A stretch of 64,000 nt of DNA from Hymenoscyphus infarciens (taxonomy: Eukaryota > Ascomycota > Leotiomycetes > Helotiales > Helotiaceae), in the NCBI GenBank assembly GCA_001414345.1, contig LLCB01000157.1, forward strand, positions 62,001-126,000. Reading direction: 5' to 3'. Made by a program: the position numbers and the translations under genes. Each line of letters starts with the position of its first letter. The first letter of the stretch is position 1. The notes under the pieces were generated by a model. The model had not been told where the DNA came from. It did no database searches and saw nothing but the letters and a program-made list of their open reading frames with translations. This document shows, piece by piece, positions 13,058-24,064 of this stretch.

Positions 13058-13481
13058 CTTGGGCAGCACCATGTCTCCCTCGTTTGCAGCACACGACACT
13101 TAGTTGCATCATCCTAGTCGTTCTCTCGTTGCCATTTTTTTACTTTCCTGCTCTGAGTCTTTGCCTTTAATAATGCTAGGGGTTTTCCCCTTTTACCGCA
13201 TGACTCACTTCCCTGCTTGCGCTCCCACTCTTTTTTTTTGCGTGTTGTATGTGTCAAGCAAGCAAGCATTTCTTGCTTCGCTGCTGATGGTTCGCTGTCT
13301 ACGGTCTGGGATATATATTACAAGCCACTCCCCGGGAACCAACAAAAGATTTTTCTTTCCGTCCGAAGATTCCCAAGCATAAAGATCAAACCACAACCGC
13401 AAACGGAAATTGTCAACTCACGTGTGAAAACTCTACTACAACACAACAACCATTCCTCATCCAACATCCTCATCACACCAG

Positions 13482-13526
13482 ACATCACACACTATACATC
13501 ACACACTATACATCACACACTATACA
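13482..13526. repeat. 15-bp tandem repeat, three perfect copies
   Basis: The unit ACATCACACACTATA is present three times in a row, ending 46 bp before the ATG of the small gene at 13573. It probably lies in that gene's promoter or 5' UTR. Confidence 0.9.
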
Positions 13527-13572
13527 CCACACTTCCCATCTTCTCACATTGCCAATCCAAATTCAAAGCAAA

Positions 13573-14086
13573 ATGCATACATTCAAACTCCCCCCCTCCC
13601 TCCTAACAACCTCCCCCCACCGTCTCCTGTCCCGCCGCAACTCCTCCAGATCTTCTCGTTGCTCCACGCCAAATCCAACCTCCATCTCAAAAACCAGCCC
13701 CATCTCACATTATCCCGCCGCACCATCCAGTCCCAAATTAGGCGCCGCAACGCATCTAGAAATGTTCTCCCCCGCAGAAAGTGATGCGCAGTGTTGGGAG
13801 AGGATGGTAGCGTTGCAGAGGCAGTATCGGTGTTATAATTCTGCCAGACTGGAGGCTGCTGTTGAGGCGAGGGATAAGGGGGAGAGCGAGGTGCTTGTTC
13901 GTGAGTTTGATCCTCTGCGTTTCCTTTGTGATTTTGAAAAGGGGGGGGGGAGGGGACGGGCTAAGAGGAACTTGGTATGGGTAGAGAGAGGCTAATGCAG
14001 AGATAGCTTCGAGATTGTGTCTTGATCTCATGAACGAGAGTTTGAAGGCTTGGATTGATGCTCATCGGGAGGGGCTGGTCGCTTAG
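13573..14086 (+). CDS. Small hypothetical protein, about 137 aa
   Basis: I do not recognise the family. The model is join(13573..13900, 14001..14086), with the ATG in context AGCAAAATGC. The N-terminal ~60 residues are Ser/Pro/Arg-rich with no acidic residue, possibly a mitochondrial presequence or a disordered region. Residues ~63-110 (from EMFSPAESDAQCWERMVALQ) look helical. The 100-nt intron has donor GTGAGT and acceptor TGCAG. Splicing replaces a Gly/Arg run encoded by a G10 tract with an orderly helical C-terminus ending HREGLVA. Without splicing the frame ends at 13995. The acceptor lies only about 6 bases after the CTAAT branch-like motif, so the splice model is plausible rather than certain. 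Confidence 0.55.
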
Positions 14087-15290
14087 TGGAATTATGCGAG
14101 AGTCTCCATTGAAAATCGGGATTTACCCACCCGCGGGCTTTTAGGACGACTGACGACTTTGGGATCACGAAGAGGCTTGAGGCCTGAGCGAGATTGCTTC
14201 AACGCGTTTGTGTGTTTTGGGGGGGGAAAGTTCGGACGGGGTTTGTGTTAGGTGTTTGGTCCTTTTCTGGACTCCCTTTTGTTTGCTGCTGGGGAAACAT
14301 GTTCCTTCCATTTAGCGTTGGCGTTTTGGCAAGAGAAAGGTGTGATGGGGTTGTCCTTTTTTTCCCCTTCCCCCAAGGCTCCCAAGGGCCCAAAGGGTTC
14401 TGGATCTCAAATTTTGGGGTTTCAATTCTTTTAATTAAACTTTGTTGGGAGACGGGGATTTGCCCAGATTGGATATCGGTATTAGCTTGGGTTTTTGGAC
14501 TGGGGAGGGGACGGTACGCGTGGGTGGAGAGGGAAGGTTGGCATGGATGATATTATGAGGATTGAGAATTTACATGATTTTTTTTTCATCACGAGATGCA
14601 TTGAAAATTAATTACTAGGCTATGCAGGCCCTGGGCTTCGGGGTACTTTTTCTTCTTTTGTCGTTTGATTTTTCGATGTTTTTTCTGTTTTACAGGGTTC
14701 CTCTTGATTGGAATCGGAGTTTCGGGTTGTGAACACGGTTTGGCGGTTTCATTCGCTCTGTTATGGTCGTGGAGTTTTTTAAACTATCGCGTATCTTGTT
14801 GGATGATTCTTCGTGGGGCGAAGCGGGTTTTCATTTCCACACTTCTCTGTTGTATTTCGCACCCTATTTTTCTAGGAACTATTCTGGTTCAAGAAGCAAG
14901 AGGAAGCGAGGGCTAGAGAAACTTCAGTAGCCTGTAAGGAAAGTAGTTGTGGTAGTAGGGAAATCGGAACTGCCGTCCTCAGGTTCTTCTGTTGTAGGTT
15001 GATCGGCTTCCATACACCTTATCTATGATGTAAATTGCGAGGTAAGCCATGTTGTATTCTTTTTGAGTGAGAATCAATGGCTCTTTGTTGGAAAGAAGCT
15101 AGGCATAGGTGAAGAGGTTGTTTTGGCTGTTCCGTTCTGTGATTAATAAATAAATTCTCTTGGAAGAGCGTCAGTTCTGGAGACTTGAAACACTTTATGG
15201 TCTTGATATCCAATTACTTACATCTCGGTTATAACTTCGTCTTTCAAGGGCACAATACACGAGGACAAGTGATGTCCATTGGGCAGTTGT

Positions 15291-15328
15291 AGTTTTCCAG
15301 TTGGAGTTTTCCAGTTGGAGTTTTCCAG
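15291..15328. repeat. 14-bp tandem repeat, about 2.7 copies
   Basis: The unit AGTTTTCCAGTTGG is repeated exactly in intergenic DNA. Confidence 0.85.
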
Positions 15329-18300
15329 TCATGTCGTCTTGTATCACGGATCATAACTCATGGGATTTCAATGAACTGAAATCTGAAGTTGATATAGTGA
15401 GAGAAATCGACCCTTTTATTTAGGTGCAGTGCAACTAAGAGAAAACCACGTAAAACAAGACGTACATTGCTCTCTCTCCGGTAGCTATTATAGGATGTCA
15501 AAACACCCCAGCTCTGAGTATGAAGGTTGCCGACTCATCTCTCGAAATATCATGCTTTTCGAGAGCTAGCCTTGTCCTTTTATTGTTTCGTGTGATTTGC
15601 GAAAACCTGTATCGCAAGAGAATTGCGCAGTTCTCCGTAACTACACTGCAAACGATCTCTTTCTCGTTGTTTGGGTCGCTTGAATAATTAGAACTATCCG
15701 AGACTTTTTGACAGAGTCAAGAAACTAAGTCTTGAATTCCTCTGAATATTCGCAAACCAGAGACCACTCCGTATAACTCAATTGAAAGTCGCTATTCCCG
15801 GTATTGAATTCTCCTACTTCAACTGGACAATTGTTACTACTTGTGAAGTAAAAGGTATTCTTAAACACCTCTGCCACTCAAGTGACTTTTGGAGAGGGTA
15901 TTCCAGCTCCCAAAATATTGATTTGTAGGGCTCTGAATTTAGAGAGAGATATTGAGAAGAAACCCAGTTTAGATTGGGTTTCTTGACCGGGGGGAAACCC
16001 CAACGGGTCATTTACGTCAAGTATTTAGATTCCACCTTTTGGGTTTCTCATCAGTGATAGTAATACTCTAATGTGTTAGAAACCATGCTTCCATTCAACC
16101 ACCTGGACCCGGATTTTCAATTTTGTCGGTGAAACAGTCATTGAAAAGCACCTTTCCATTCCATTTGTGTGATCCTTGAATGACTGACTCACTGCTGACA
16201 ACCCTCCGCCATCTCGCTTGCTGATCTAAATGCTTAGATGCTGACAATTGTCCATGCAATTTAGCCATCTTCGAAAGATGACTCCATCGGTCAGTCTTAC
16301 GTAGTCATTCAAACATTTGTTGCAAGTCGCGATTTCCAGAGCATTTTATCCAGCGGCTCAGCAGCTTCAACAGGCAGGGCGCCTAAGGATTTTTTCGTTG
16401 CAAGTCGCGAGGTATTATCCTTTTAGCCAGGGCATACTAGTGCTGACCGTAAAAGCAAAGCAAAAATATCTTGTAACAAAGTAATCCTTGAACATGTTTC
16501 CAAACACACGAGCCACTTGACTGTGAAATGAATGCTATAATTCACATGTGTGAAGAAAACGCCTATCTTTGCAGCTTTTGCGACATTCCAAATGCCCAAT
16601 CAGAAAGCTCATCATTCCCGCATCATTGGCGCGTAAATACGCCACAACTTTGGAAATGGGATGTGGCTTTGGCGAAAGCTATTGGGTGATAGGATACCCC
16701 TTGGATACCCCCCACGCAAGGGCTGGGGAAAACAAAACAACGGTCTGAAACATGAGGGCAGGAGCCCCTTGGGGGTGTAAAGCACCAAAGACAGGAATAT
16801 TACTTTTCTGAAGGATTCGAATCTTCGATCGAGTTGATTTTGGTTGAATGAAAGCAAATGTCATGCCAGATAAGAAATCCCCCGCTGGTATCTGGCCCGT
16901 ACCGTACGATATCAAGCGCCCCGCAACTTTGTCCTAAAATTTGATGTTTCTGAACTGTGCCGCAGTGGTTATCTGACAATCTCATGATTGCTGGAGATTG
17001 TGTGCGTGGCCTACCAGCCAGTTGCAGGAAGAAGAGATATGGATACGGAGAAAAACGAAGCTTTCCAATGATGATTACGCATCCTTTGGAGCAGGAAGGC
17101 AAAATAAAGATTTTTCCAAGGGCCAAACCCTCAATCAAGAAGTACACTAGGGGTAGGAAGATAGGAGAGTAGTGCAGTGATTCGCCGGGTGTGTCGTTAA
17201 AATCGTGACGACCCGACATGTCACATGATCGTCACCTAAGGTTCTAGGACCACCTCGCTGTCCACTAAACCTTTTCTTCATCGAGCCGCAAGGATATTTC
17301 GCTTGAGGCAAAATGTCACGATGGAAATAAACTCAAAATCGACACCACTTCAATGTGTTACGTTGCAATGAGATGGGACGCGAAACCTGAGTCGATGATA
17401 CACAGAAATTCCACGATTCTGCAAGAGCCAAGTCTGGATCGTCCACATCCTTTATCCTCTCCAAAACTCGGCATGTGGTGACAGCGTCACGGCAATCAAT
17501 CCGACGGCACAACGGCGTGCTGCAGTCTCTGCTCAGCCCTCCTCATCTCTTCCCATCCCTTCTCTACTATCTGATCTCTCCCCCTTTCTCTCGCTAGCCA
17601 TCCCCGACCTGTCACTTGGAAATTGTTCGAGTAACACAACTTGAGCATACGGACCACGAACCCGAACATGTGTACAGACCCGCCGGTCCGCATCTGCATA
17701 TCTGTGCGCTCTTAGGCTCCCTGAGTCCCTGACCTCATGTCTGAATATCGATAATCATTTGTTTATCCTTCTTCAAACCCCCCTTGGCAACGGGAGGCTG
17801 CGTTCCTACCATGCGTCGGATCGCGATGTCATTCTGCTCCTCTTCTTCCTGTCATCAGACTCGAGTTCAACTCCTATGCCTTCACACATGCGGTTGACTG
17901 CCTTCGTTTCTTATCTCTTGGTCTCGTTTTGCTTCAGAAGTATATGGATTTGTTATCCCTCACTTTATATCAGCCGAGCATTGCAAGCTCCGTGGTCAGC
18001 GAGCTCAAGAATGCACGTACAATATTAACATGGTCGAGGCTGCCACATCGATAGCCGAGATGGCCGCATGAGGGGCAATGTGCAACAGTTGCAAGCAGCA
18101 ATGATCATACGAACCGTTCCACAAGGCCACGGGATCCAACTTCATTTCCTTCAATTCACAGAAGCGTCGCGTATCGGCCCTGTTTGGGTCCCAGACCGTC
18201 TCTGCTTTGGCGATCGGGTTCGTCTGCTTCAAATGTTCGGCTGTACACAAACATATTCCGGATCACGGGCAGCGTTCGTAGTCTTTCCTACCCGATTTTG

Positions 18301-18960
18301 TCTATTTCTCAAGCTCAGAACATTTTCAGATCAAGGTCATCTGGGGTAATCCACCAGCTTTAAAGCCTTATCTATATTTACTTTCTCTACTTCCGGAGTG
18401 ATGATCTCTACTGCGAGGAACTTCAAAGTTGAGAAGGGAACAGGCTGGGTTCATCTCCAGCTACCTCCGTATGAAACATCACCACTGGCTTGAAGATAGT
18501 CGCCCATGTCCTGATTGGGGTAATTTATCCGCGGGGTACTATTATTACATGGAAAAGTCTTGTTACACATCCTTCAAAGTACCTCCGTACAACCAAGCTA
18601 TTGAATGACAGGCGGAGAATTGTTCCATTATTGTCAAAGCACAAAAGCAACTGCAACGAGGTTGCCACGACATTGGAGATGCAGAACAACGAGAACCCCG
18701 ACATTCCACTTGGACCATAAGGTGCCCACTTCATGTGGAAAGCGGCAGGAAGACCTCGTGGCAATCGCACCGCCCGACGAATTAGTTGATGGGCGCAATC
18801 AATCTCCTCGCTAGCTTGCTGTCATGAAGAACACCAAGAGGCTAGAAGCAGCTCATACAATTTTTTGCAGTCATGCCTTCCAGGGGCTTTTTTGCGATTC
18901 TACATCCAAAACACTCCGGCGCCAGACCCGACAAGAATTTGGGATCTGAGAATCCCTGGG

Positions 18961-19010
18961 TCCCAAGATTCCCAAGATTCCCAAGATTCCCAAGATTCCC
19001 AAGATTCCCA
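18961..19010. repeat. 10-bp tandem repeat, five copies
   Basis: The unit TCCCAAGATT is repeated five times without change, about 600 bp upstream of the pseudokinase start. Confidence 0.9.
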
Positions 19011-19603
19011 GGAGAATGGGGAGAGCCATGTTTCCCAAATTATGCATCTGTCAGCCTTCATTGTAAACTATCCACGATAAACATCCCGCGGGCCAGCATC
19101 ACCCCTTAGATTGCAGGGATGACGATAAAGGAGCTGCTAGCTTTTTTGTCCCAGTGCCATTCAGTTGCAGCCAGCCACATGGGCACAAGCCCGCCTTCCC
19201 CAAGATACTAAGATTCTCTCCGGATCTTCCCCAGAGTCACCGCGGGAGGTTCGCATCGCAATAACCCATGCAAAAGCACGCTGCATTTCGCCTTTGAACG
19301 CAATTGTGGTGTCCAACTCGAGACTAAGTCTTGTCCCGACCAGGTCGTTGTCCGAGTTTCTGGCGAAAGAGTAGGAGAGGAACTGACTGCGCTTTTCCCC
19401 CGAATCTAGAAGAAGATCAAACCCCTCTCCCCTCCAATATTGCTAGCCTGGCCAGTTCCACTTCAATAATAACTCATCCCACGCAAGTTGGCCCTCCACT
19501 TCAACCCGTGGGTGGGTGGCGCTTATCTTTGAGTGTGAAGCACCCAATCAACAACCCATCGACGCCCAGTTTCTGACCAGTGAGCGCCCGGCGATCTCCC
19601 AGC

Positions 19604-21670
19604 ATGATGGACTTTCGCCGAACGTCCCTAGTTGTGAGCCGACACCAACAGGTTGCCTCAAACTCTCATATATATGCGTCGTTCGCTGGGCCTGGCTCAA
19701 CCCGGAATACCAATGGAATTTTGGCAGAATCGCCCGCGATGTGGTGGGATGAGGAACAGATCGAAGCGACAGTCACCCGCCAATTCGTCATGGCGAATCT
19801 ACGACCCGACGAACAATTACGACTAGATGAACCCCTTGGCTTTGGCGACGGTCTGACGGACGACACGTACATGGAATGGATTGAACAGAAGGCCAAAAGG
19901 ATATTCCTAATCTTGGTGGATCTAGGCGTGCCAGATCAGATTTTTGGTGTCATTGATGATTCTTGGGATGACGATGATTTACCAGTTCCCCTGGACCAAG
20001 TCGAGCGGCTCAAGTTAACCTACGATCGGGACGAAAGAATTGAAAAGCGCTTCTTTCAACGACAATTCAGTTACTTACTGAGGGATTTGCAAAAGGGCGA
20101 GCAGCTTGTGTATGACCATGAAGAAGTCGTCCCGTTGGAATTGGCAGAGAAGCGACCTGCAGGTGCTGTTACAGGACTCACACAGAGTAATGTCGATAAA
20201 GTCCATCTTCCTGGACGACCGGATAGTATTTTCATTCGAAGACGGATACCCCTAGGAACGACGCCTGGCAGGATGCCCAAGGAAGAATTCCTTTCTGGGG
20301 TCGAATCTATGAAGAATATCGAACATGATCACCTGACATCTCTCTGGGCATCTTACACTCACCAAGACAATGGCTATCTTCTACTTACGCCGGCCAAAGA
20401 TAGTTCTCTAAAGTCTTTTCTCACAACATCGCCTCAATCGTACAAAATTCTCGCTAAACAGGACCGTCGCGTCCTTCTGATGAATTGGCTTCATTGTCTA
20501 GCCGATGCACTGGCATTTTTCCATAGCAAAGGATCATCACATCGAAACATCAAGCCATCGAATGTCATGTTGGATATTGATAATCACATATTTCTCAGTG
20601 ATTGCAGTGTATTCATGTCAACACAATTTGGAGGCCAAAAAGCTGGGTTCGACAAGGAAACATACGACTATTCCGCCCCAGAGATCGCTTCACGACATGA
20701 AAAGCCCGCGCCTGTCATTTCTCCGCTCACACGATCCACCACAAGAGGAACTGTTGCTCGGCGCTCTACTGGGCCCAGTCAGACCCCAGTTTCTCCAACG
20801 ACAATCCAGACAGCTACATTTTCCGACACGGTATCAATACGAACGTCGTCGACGGGTTCAAATCCACCAAGTTCCCCTACCAAGACTTCGTCGAGATCTT
20901 CAGAAAGCATATACGATCCACAAAAAGCAGATGTATTCTCTTTGGGTGCCATTTTTCTTGAAATTCTCACTTGCTTGCTCAAAAGGGCGTCCCGGAATTT
21001 CGCATCCCACCGCGCCTCGAAGAATAAAACTCCCGGTCGCGGGGGAGGAATTCCTGATTCATCGTTCCACAAGAATCTGGGCCAGGTCGAGAGTTGGATG
21101 AATACGTTAGCAAAGGATGCGTCTAAGAAGGAGGATAAGTTATTCAGAGGTGTCAATCACATTCTAGTCTTGGTTGACGGAATGCTTTCAATCAACCCAG
21201 ATGATCGTCCGACAGCACAGGAGGTCCAGGAACGTCTGTACGCGATACTTTCTGAGAACAGCGGTCTTGGACAGCAGGCGTCGGGGCCTGCCGGGGCAAG
21301 GATTCATTGCGAGACGCGAAAACAAGAGCAAAGTGAGTGGGATTTCGATTTCGATGAGGCACGCCTCGCTTCTCAGCGAGCTGCGGCGGCAGCGTGTGCA
21401 TCGGTCGCACCTGTTCGAACTTTAAGTGGGACTATCGAGCCCACCACCACGGTTATATATGGGGTCCCTCCTACGCCAGTCACGGAGAGGATATCGGTAC
21501 AAAATGCGCCTCCCTTGTCGAGGGGGAGGAATACAGAAGGCGATCGCATGAGTATCAATACTCGGACGAGCAAAAGCAGTGAAGGAAAAAGTCGATCGGG
21601 CAGTGGGAATGGGGGTGGCAAGATGAAACCAAAAGCCAAACCGTGGCAGGCTCCTGTTTATGCCGGTTAG
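19604..21670 (+). CDS. Large kinase-fold protein, predicted pseudokinase
   Basis: This is a single exon of 688 aa from the ATG at 19604; GTG at 19580 extends the frame but is not a eukaryotic start, and ATG at 19739 (MWWDEEQIEATVTR) is an alternative. Residues ~45-210 form a fungal-specific N-terminal region. A kinase fold follows: the subdomain VI motif reads HRNIKPSN (residues 313-320), so the catalytic Asp of HRD is Asn315. The DFG position reads Asp333-Cys-Ser, keeping the Asp but losing Phe and Gly. The VAIK lysine strand reads IFIRRRI, and there is no clear glycine loop. Structural motifs remain: YSAPEI, KADVFSLGAIFLEIL and RPTAQEVQERL. A Ser/Thr-rich insert of ~70 residues lies between the APE and DVFSLG motifs. 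The tail is basic and disordered, ending KPWQAPVYAG. The degraded catalytic residues suggest a scaffold or allosteric role; substrate and partners are unknown. Confidence 0.85.
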   Translation: MMDFRRTSLVVSRHQQVASNSHIYASFAGPGSTRNTNGILAESPAMWWDEEQIEATVTRQFVMANLRPDEQLRLDEPLGFGDGLTDDTYMEWIEQKAKRIFLILVDLGVPDQIFGVIDDSWDDDDLPVPLDQVERLKLTYDRDERIEKRFFQRQFSYLLRDLQKGEQLVYDHEEVVPLELAEKRPAGAVTGLTQSNVDKVHLPGRPDSIFIRRRIPLGTTPGRMPKEEFLSGVESMKNIEHDHLTSLWASYTHQDNGYLLLTPAKDSSLKSFLTTSPQSYKILAKQDRRVLLMNWLHCLADALAFFHSKGSSHRNIKPSNVMLDIDNHIFLSDCSVFMSTQFGGQKAGFDKETYDYSAPEIASRHEKPAPVISPLTRSTTRGTVARRSTGPSQTPVSPTTIQTATFSDTVSIRTSSTGSNPPSSPTKTSSRSSESIYDPQKADVFSLGAIFLEILTCLLKRASRNFASHRASKNKTPGRGGGIPDSSFHKNLGQVESWMNTLAKDASKKEDKLFRGVNHILVLVDGMLSINPDDRPTAQEVQERLYAILSENSGLGQQASGPAGARIHCETRKQEQSEWDFDFDEARLASQRAAAAACASVAPVRTLSGTIEPTTTVIYGVPPTPVTERISVQNAPPLSRGRNTEGDRMSINTRTSKSSEGKSRSGSGNGGGKMKPKAKPWQAPVYAG

Positions 21671-22818
21671 TTGCTCTCATCTCTTTCTTCTTTCGAAACC
21701 TCCCTCATGCTGATAGATATCTAGAAATGAGTTGGGGATAAGATATCCTTTTTCAAAGAAAAATGAGGAGAAGGATGAGATTGAAGAAGCAATGATTTAT
21801 ATCGCTAGCTTCCTGTATATTACCACACTGAACCATGAATCACGACAGATACAGGACAGAGGCACTACCGGAAAAAGGCATGGGGGCAGGGTTGGGTTGG
21901 AAACAATTAAGTTGGGAGGGGGGTGTCTTTTTGGGAAAGGTGTCTTGATATGGTTTTATGTTTGGCGCTGGTGGGGTTTCGATGCTACCTTATTATGTGA
22001 GCGTTTTGTATACATTCTTTTATGGATTCTTTTTCTGAAAATGGAATGAAAGATGGGGCGGAATATGATAAATTGAAGGGGTTGAGTTTACGGAGACTCT
22101 CATCAACAGAGAGGTCTGCAATTCAGGTGCAAAAGTTTCTCCATTTCTGCTTTTTCTACGGGCCTAGGTGGGATACTTTTATTTCTATGTTCTCCAAAGA
22201 TTTTCAAAACGATCTGATGCCGGATTCGCTTAGAGGGTGGGCCTGGGGGGGGGTTGTATTTGTATTTAGTTTTATCCCACTGCGCCTCTTTCACATCCCT
22301 CATACTCTCGCGAGACGCACATAAACAAGCAATGTCTCTCCATAAAGCTCATTTGTGGTAGAATGGAAGGCTGGGTTCGGCCGAAATTCTCCGTCGCCTA
22401 GTATTTAAAACCCTTGTTGATAGAAGAAAGCCGGGTGTAACATATGCATCTTATGACAACTCACGAATTTGGCTAGCAACCTTTCTTACAGTATAGGTAT
22501 GCCGCCACCATGTAGGTTTTTATGTCAAGTTTTAGGACTTCTCGTCAAGTGGCGAGGACCATCTTGGTAGTCCGATCATAGGAGACTGTTCAAATTTGGG
22601 AAGTTATATTTTATCTTCTAGTGTATCCAATTGATATTCAGGAGAAACAAGGAGACTCGAGCCAAGATTTGTATTATAGCTAGGAGTAACAGCTGTCAAG
22701 TCAACTCATTCTCTCTCTAGAAAGCTACTTGAGAGACCGTACCACGAGACATAGGCTCCTCTAGCAAAATCGTGTTCAGTTCCACGTCCGCAGACTTAAA
22801 AACCATGGCGAGTGGCGA
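21671..22818. other. Intergenic region, no gene seen
   Basis: The left part is probably the 3' UTR of the pseudokinase gene. G-rich runs occur around 21915 and 22243. No convincing ORF or RNA gene is visible. Confidence 0.5.
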
Positions 22819-24060
22819 TTATCTAGCTGTTCGAAGCCTGCGTGCAACTTCGTTCGTCATCTTCTCATCAACGTTCTTGGAAAAGAACGCTGCAACGATT
22901 GAAAGCACCCCGAAAGTGACGGCGGTAAGAAAGGCGGTCTGGTATGCTTCTGCGTTGGCTATCTTTACGGCATTGAAGACAGATGATAAGATCATGGAGT
23001 TGATACCCAGGATTTTCGAAAAATTTGGAGTTTTTCCAGATGCGGCCAGACTCAGTTGGGAGAAAAGGGACGGTAGCGAAGTCGGCCGAAGACCTACCGT
23101 GAGAGCTGCGAGGGTTACGTTGAGAGGGAGAGTCTTGCTTGCTCGATTGACGTATATGGAAACATAAATTGATGCCGTCGGCGTGGTTAGCAAGTGGAAA
23201 ACGCGGGAGGAGAGACAAAACCATACTTGCAATGGTCCCTGCGATAGCGCGAATAGAAGCTAGAAACCCAGATGCCAACCCAATATCTGTAGGCTCACAA
23301 ATGAGGGTAGCCATGATGATCGTTACCAACCCAAGATAACCGACGGAGATCCCAGTGAGAAATGTGAGCGGTAAATTTTAGCAAGTGTGTTGGGTTGAAA
23401 GGTGGAAGGACTTACAGCTAAGCTAAGTTTCTCGTTAAACTGATTGGAAGCTGATAGACCACCAAAAAAACAAGTCATCAACACAGCGCCAACAACAAGC
23501 TGCCAACGAGCATGCCCAACAACTTTGATGAAACAACCTCCAAGGAACTCACCTAAAACCAAACCTGTGCCCACGGTACACTAATATAATTCATTAGCAT
23601 TGTTCTACGCATGAAACAAGAGGAATCATACGGATTTCCAGCCAATTGAAATATCGTTGGACGTGTATAGATTATTTTCCATCTGTGGCCACAATACCTG
23701 GAGGGAAAGGAGAAGCATGGTTGAGATTGATGCAATGACAACGGATACCACATAGTTTCTGGTTTTGAGGAGCTTCATTGGGATGCGCGGTTTCTTCAGC
23801 CGCCAAGTTGGTGCGAAAACCTCTATTTTCGATGTCAGAACCAAGTATTAGGACGAGAGGTGGTTGTCATTTACCCCAAATTACAAAAACAAAAAGGGCA
23901 AAGAGTCCGACGCTGAACCACCCATGCACGTGAGCCGAATTCCACGGGTATGGTGCGCCAAACCATGCTAGTCTTTGTTAGTGAGATTCCCGAGGATTTG
24001 GAAGAAGTTTGGCTTTCAAAGGGACAAGTTCAGAACAATTAAACCGCCACCGAAGAGAGT
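22819..24060 (-). pseudogene. Relic of a TRI12-type MFS efflux transporter
   Basis: Five exon-like pieces in order match the C-terminal half of the fungal TRI12 major-facilitator family. These are 23967-23875 (PYPWNSAHVHGWFSVGLF), 23822-23632 (RIPMKLLKTRNYVVSVVI), 23580-23416 (CTVGTGLVLGEFLGGCF), ~23351-23227 (IGLASGFLASIRAIAGTIAS) and ~23174-22819 (YVNRASKTLPLNVTLAALTV). Two introns are canonical: 23874-23823 (GTAAAT...ATAG) and 23631-23581 (GTATGA...TTAG). The next two have no AG dinucleotide at all in the interval where the acceptor must lie. The N-terminal half, with six membrane segments and the MFS signature, is not found upstream, where the sequence past 24060 has no transporter character. 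Truncation plus lost acceptors indicates a pseudogene. Non-canonical splicing of a short gene is the less likely alternative. Confidence 0.78.
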
Positions 24061-24064
24061 CTGG

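Larger units (their letters stand above)
11942..13572. other. Intergenic stretch rich in simple repeats, no gene seen
   Basis: No frame with convincing protein character is visible. The open frames around 12510-12800 are artefacts of a pentanucleotide array. The stretch holds the four simple repeats listed separately and, at its right end, the likely 5' UTR of the next gene. Confidence 0.5.
14087..19603. other. 5.5-kb stretch without a supported gene
   Basis: Several frames of 80-139 codons occur on both strands (for example 16800-17219 minus and 14194-14550 plus). None has recognisable domains, good start context or family-like composition. Two short tandem repeats lie here and are listed separately. 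The right part is presumably the promoter and 5' UTR of the pseudokinase gene. I see no tRNA or rRNA. Confidence 0.5.

Noticed and set aside
14194..14550. 118-codon plus-strand frame rich in Trp, Gly, Phe
   Set aside because: The composition follows a G/T-rich strand bias; an overlapping second frame has similar openness.
16795..16835. tRNA-like T-arm (ATTCGAA flanked by a partial stem)
   Set aside because: No anticodon arm, D-arm or acceptor stem could be built around it on either strand.
16800..17219. 139-codon minus-strand frame
   Set aside because: Longest frame in the desert, but without recognisable motif, good start context or splice-linked neighbours; length is within chance for this composition.
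19580..19603. Start of the pseudokinase at GTG 19580
   Set aside because: GTG is not a normal start in fungal nuclear genes; ATG at 19604 follows within eight codons.
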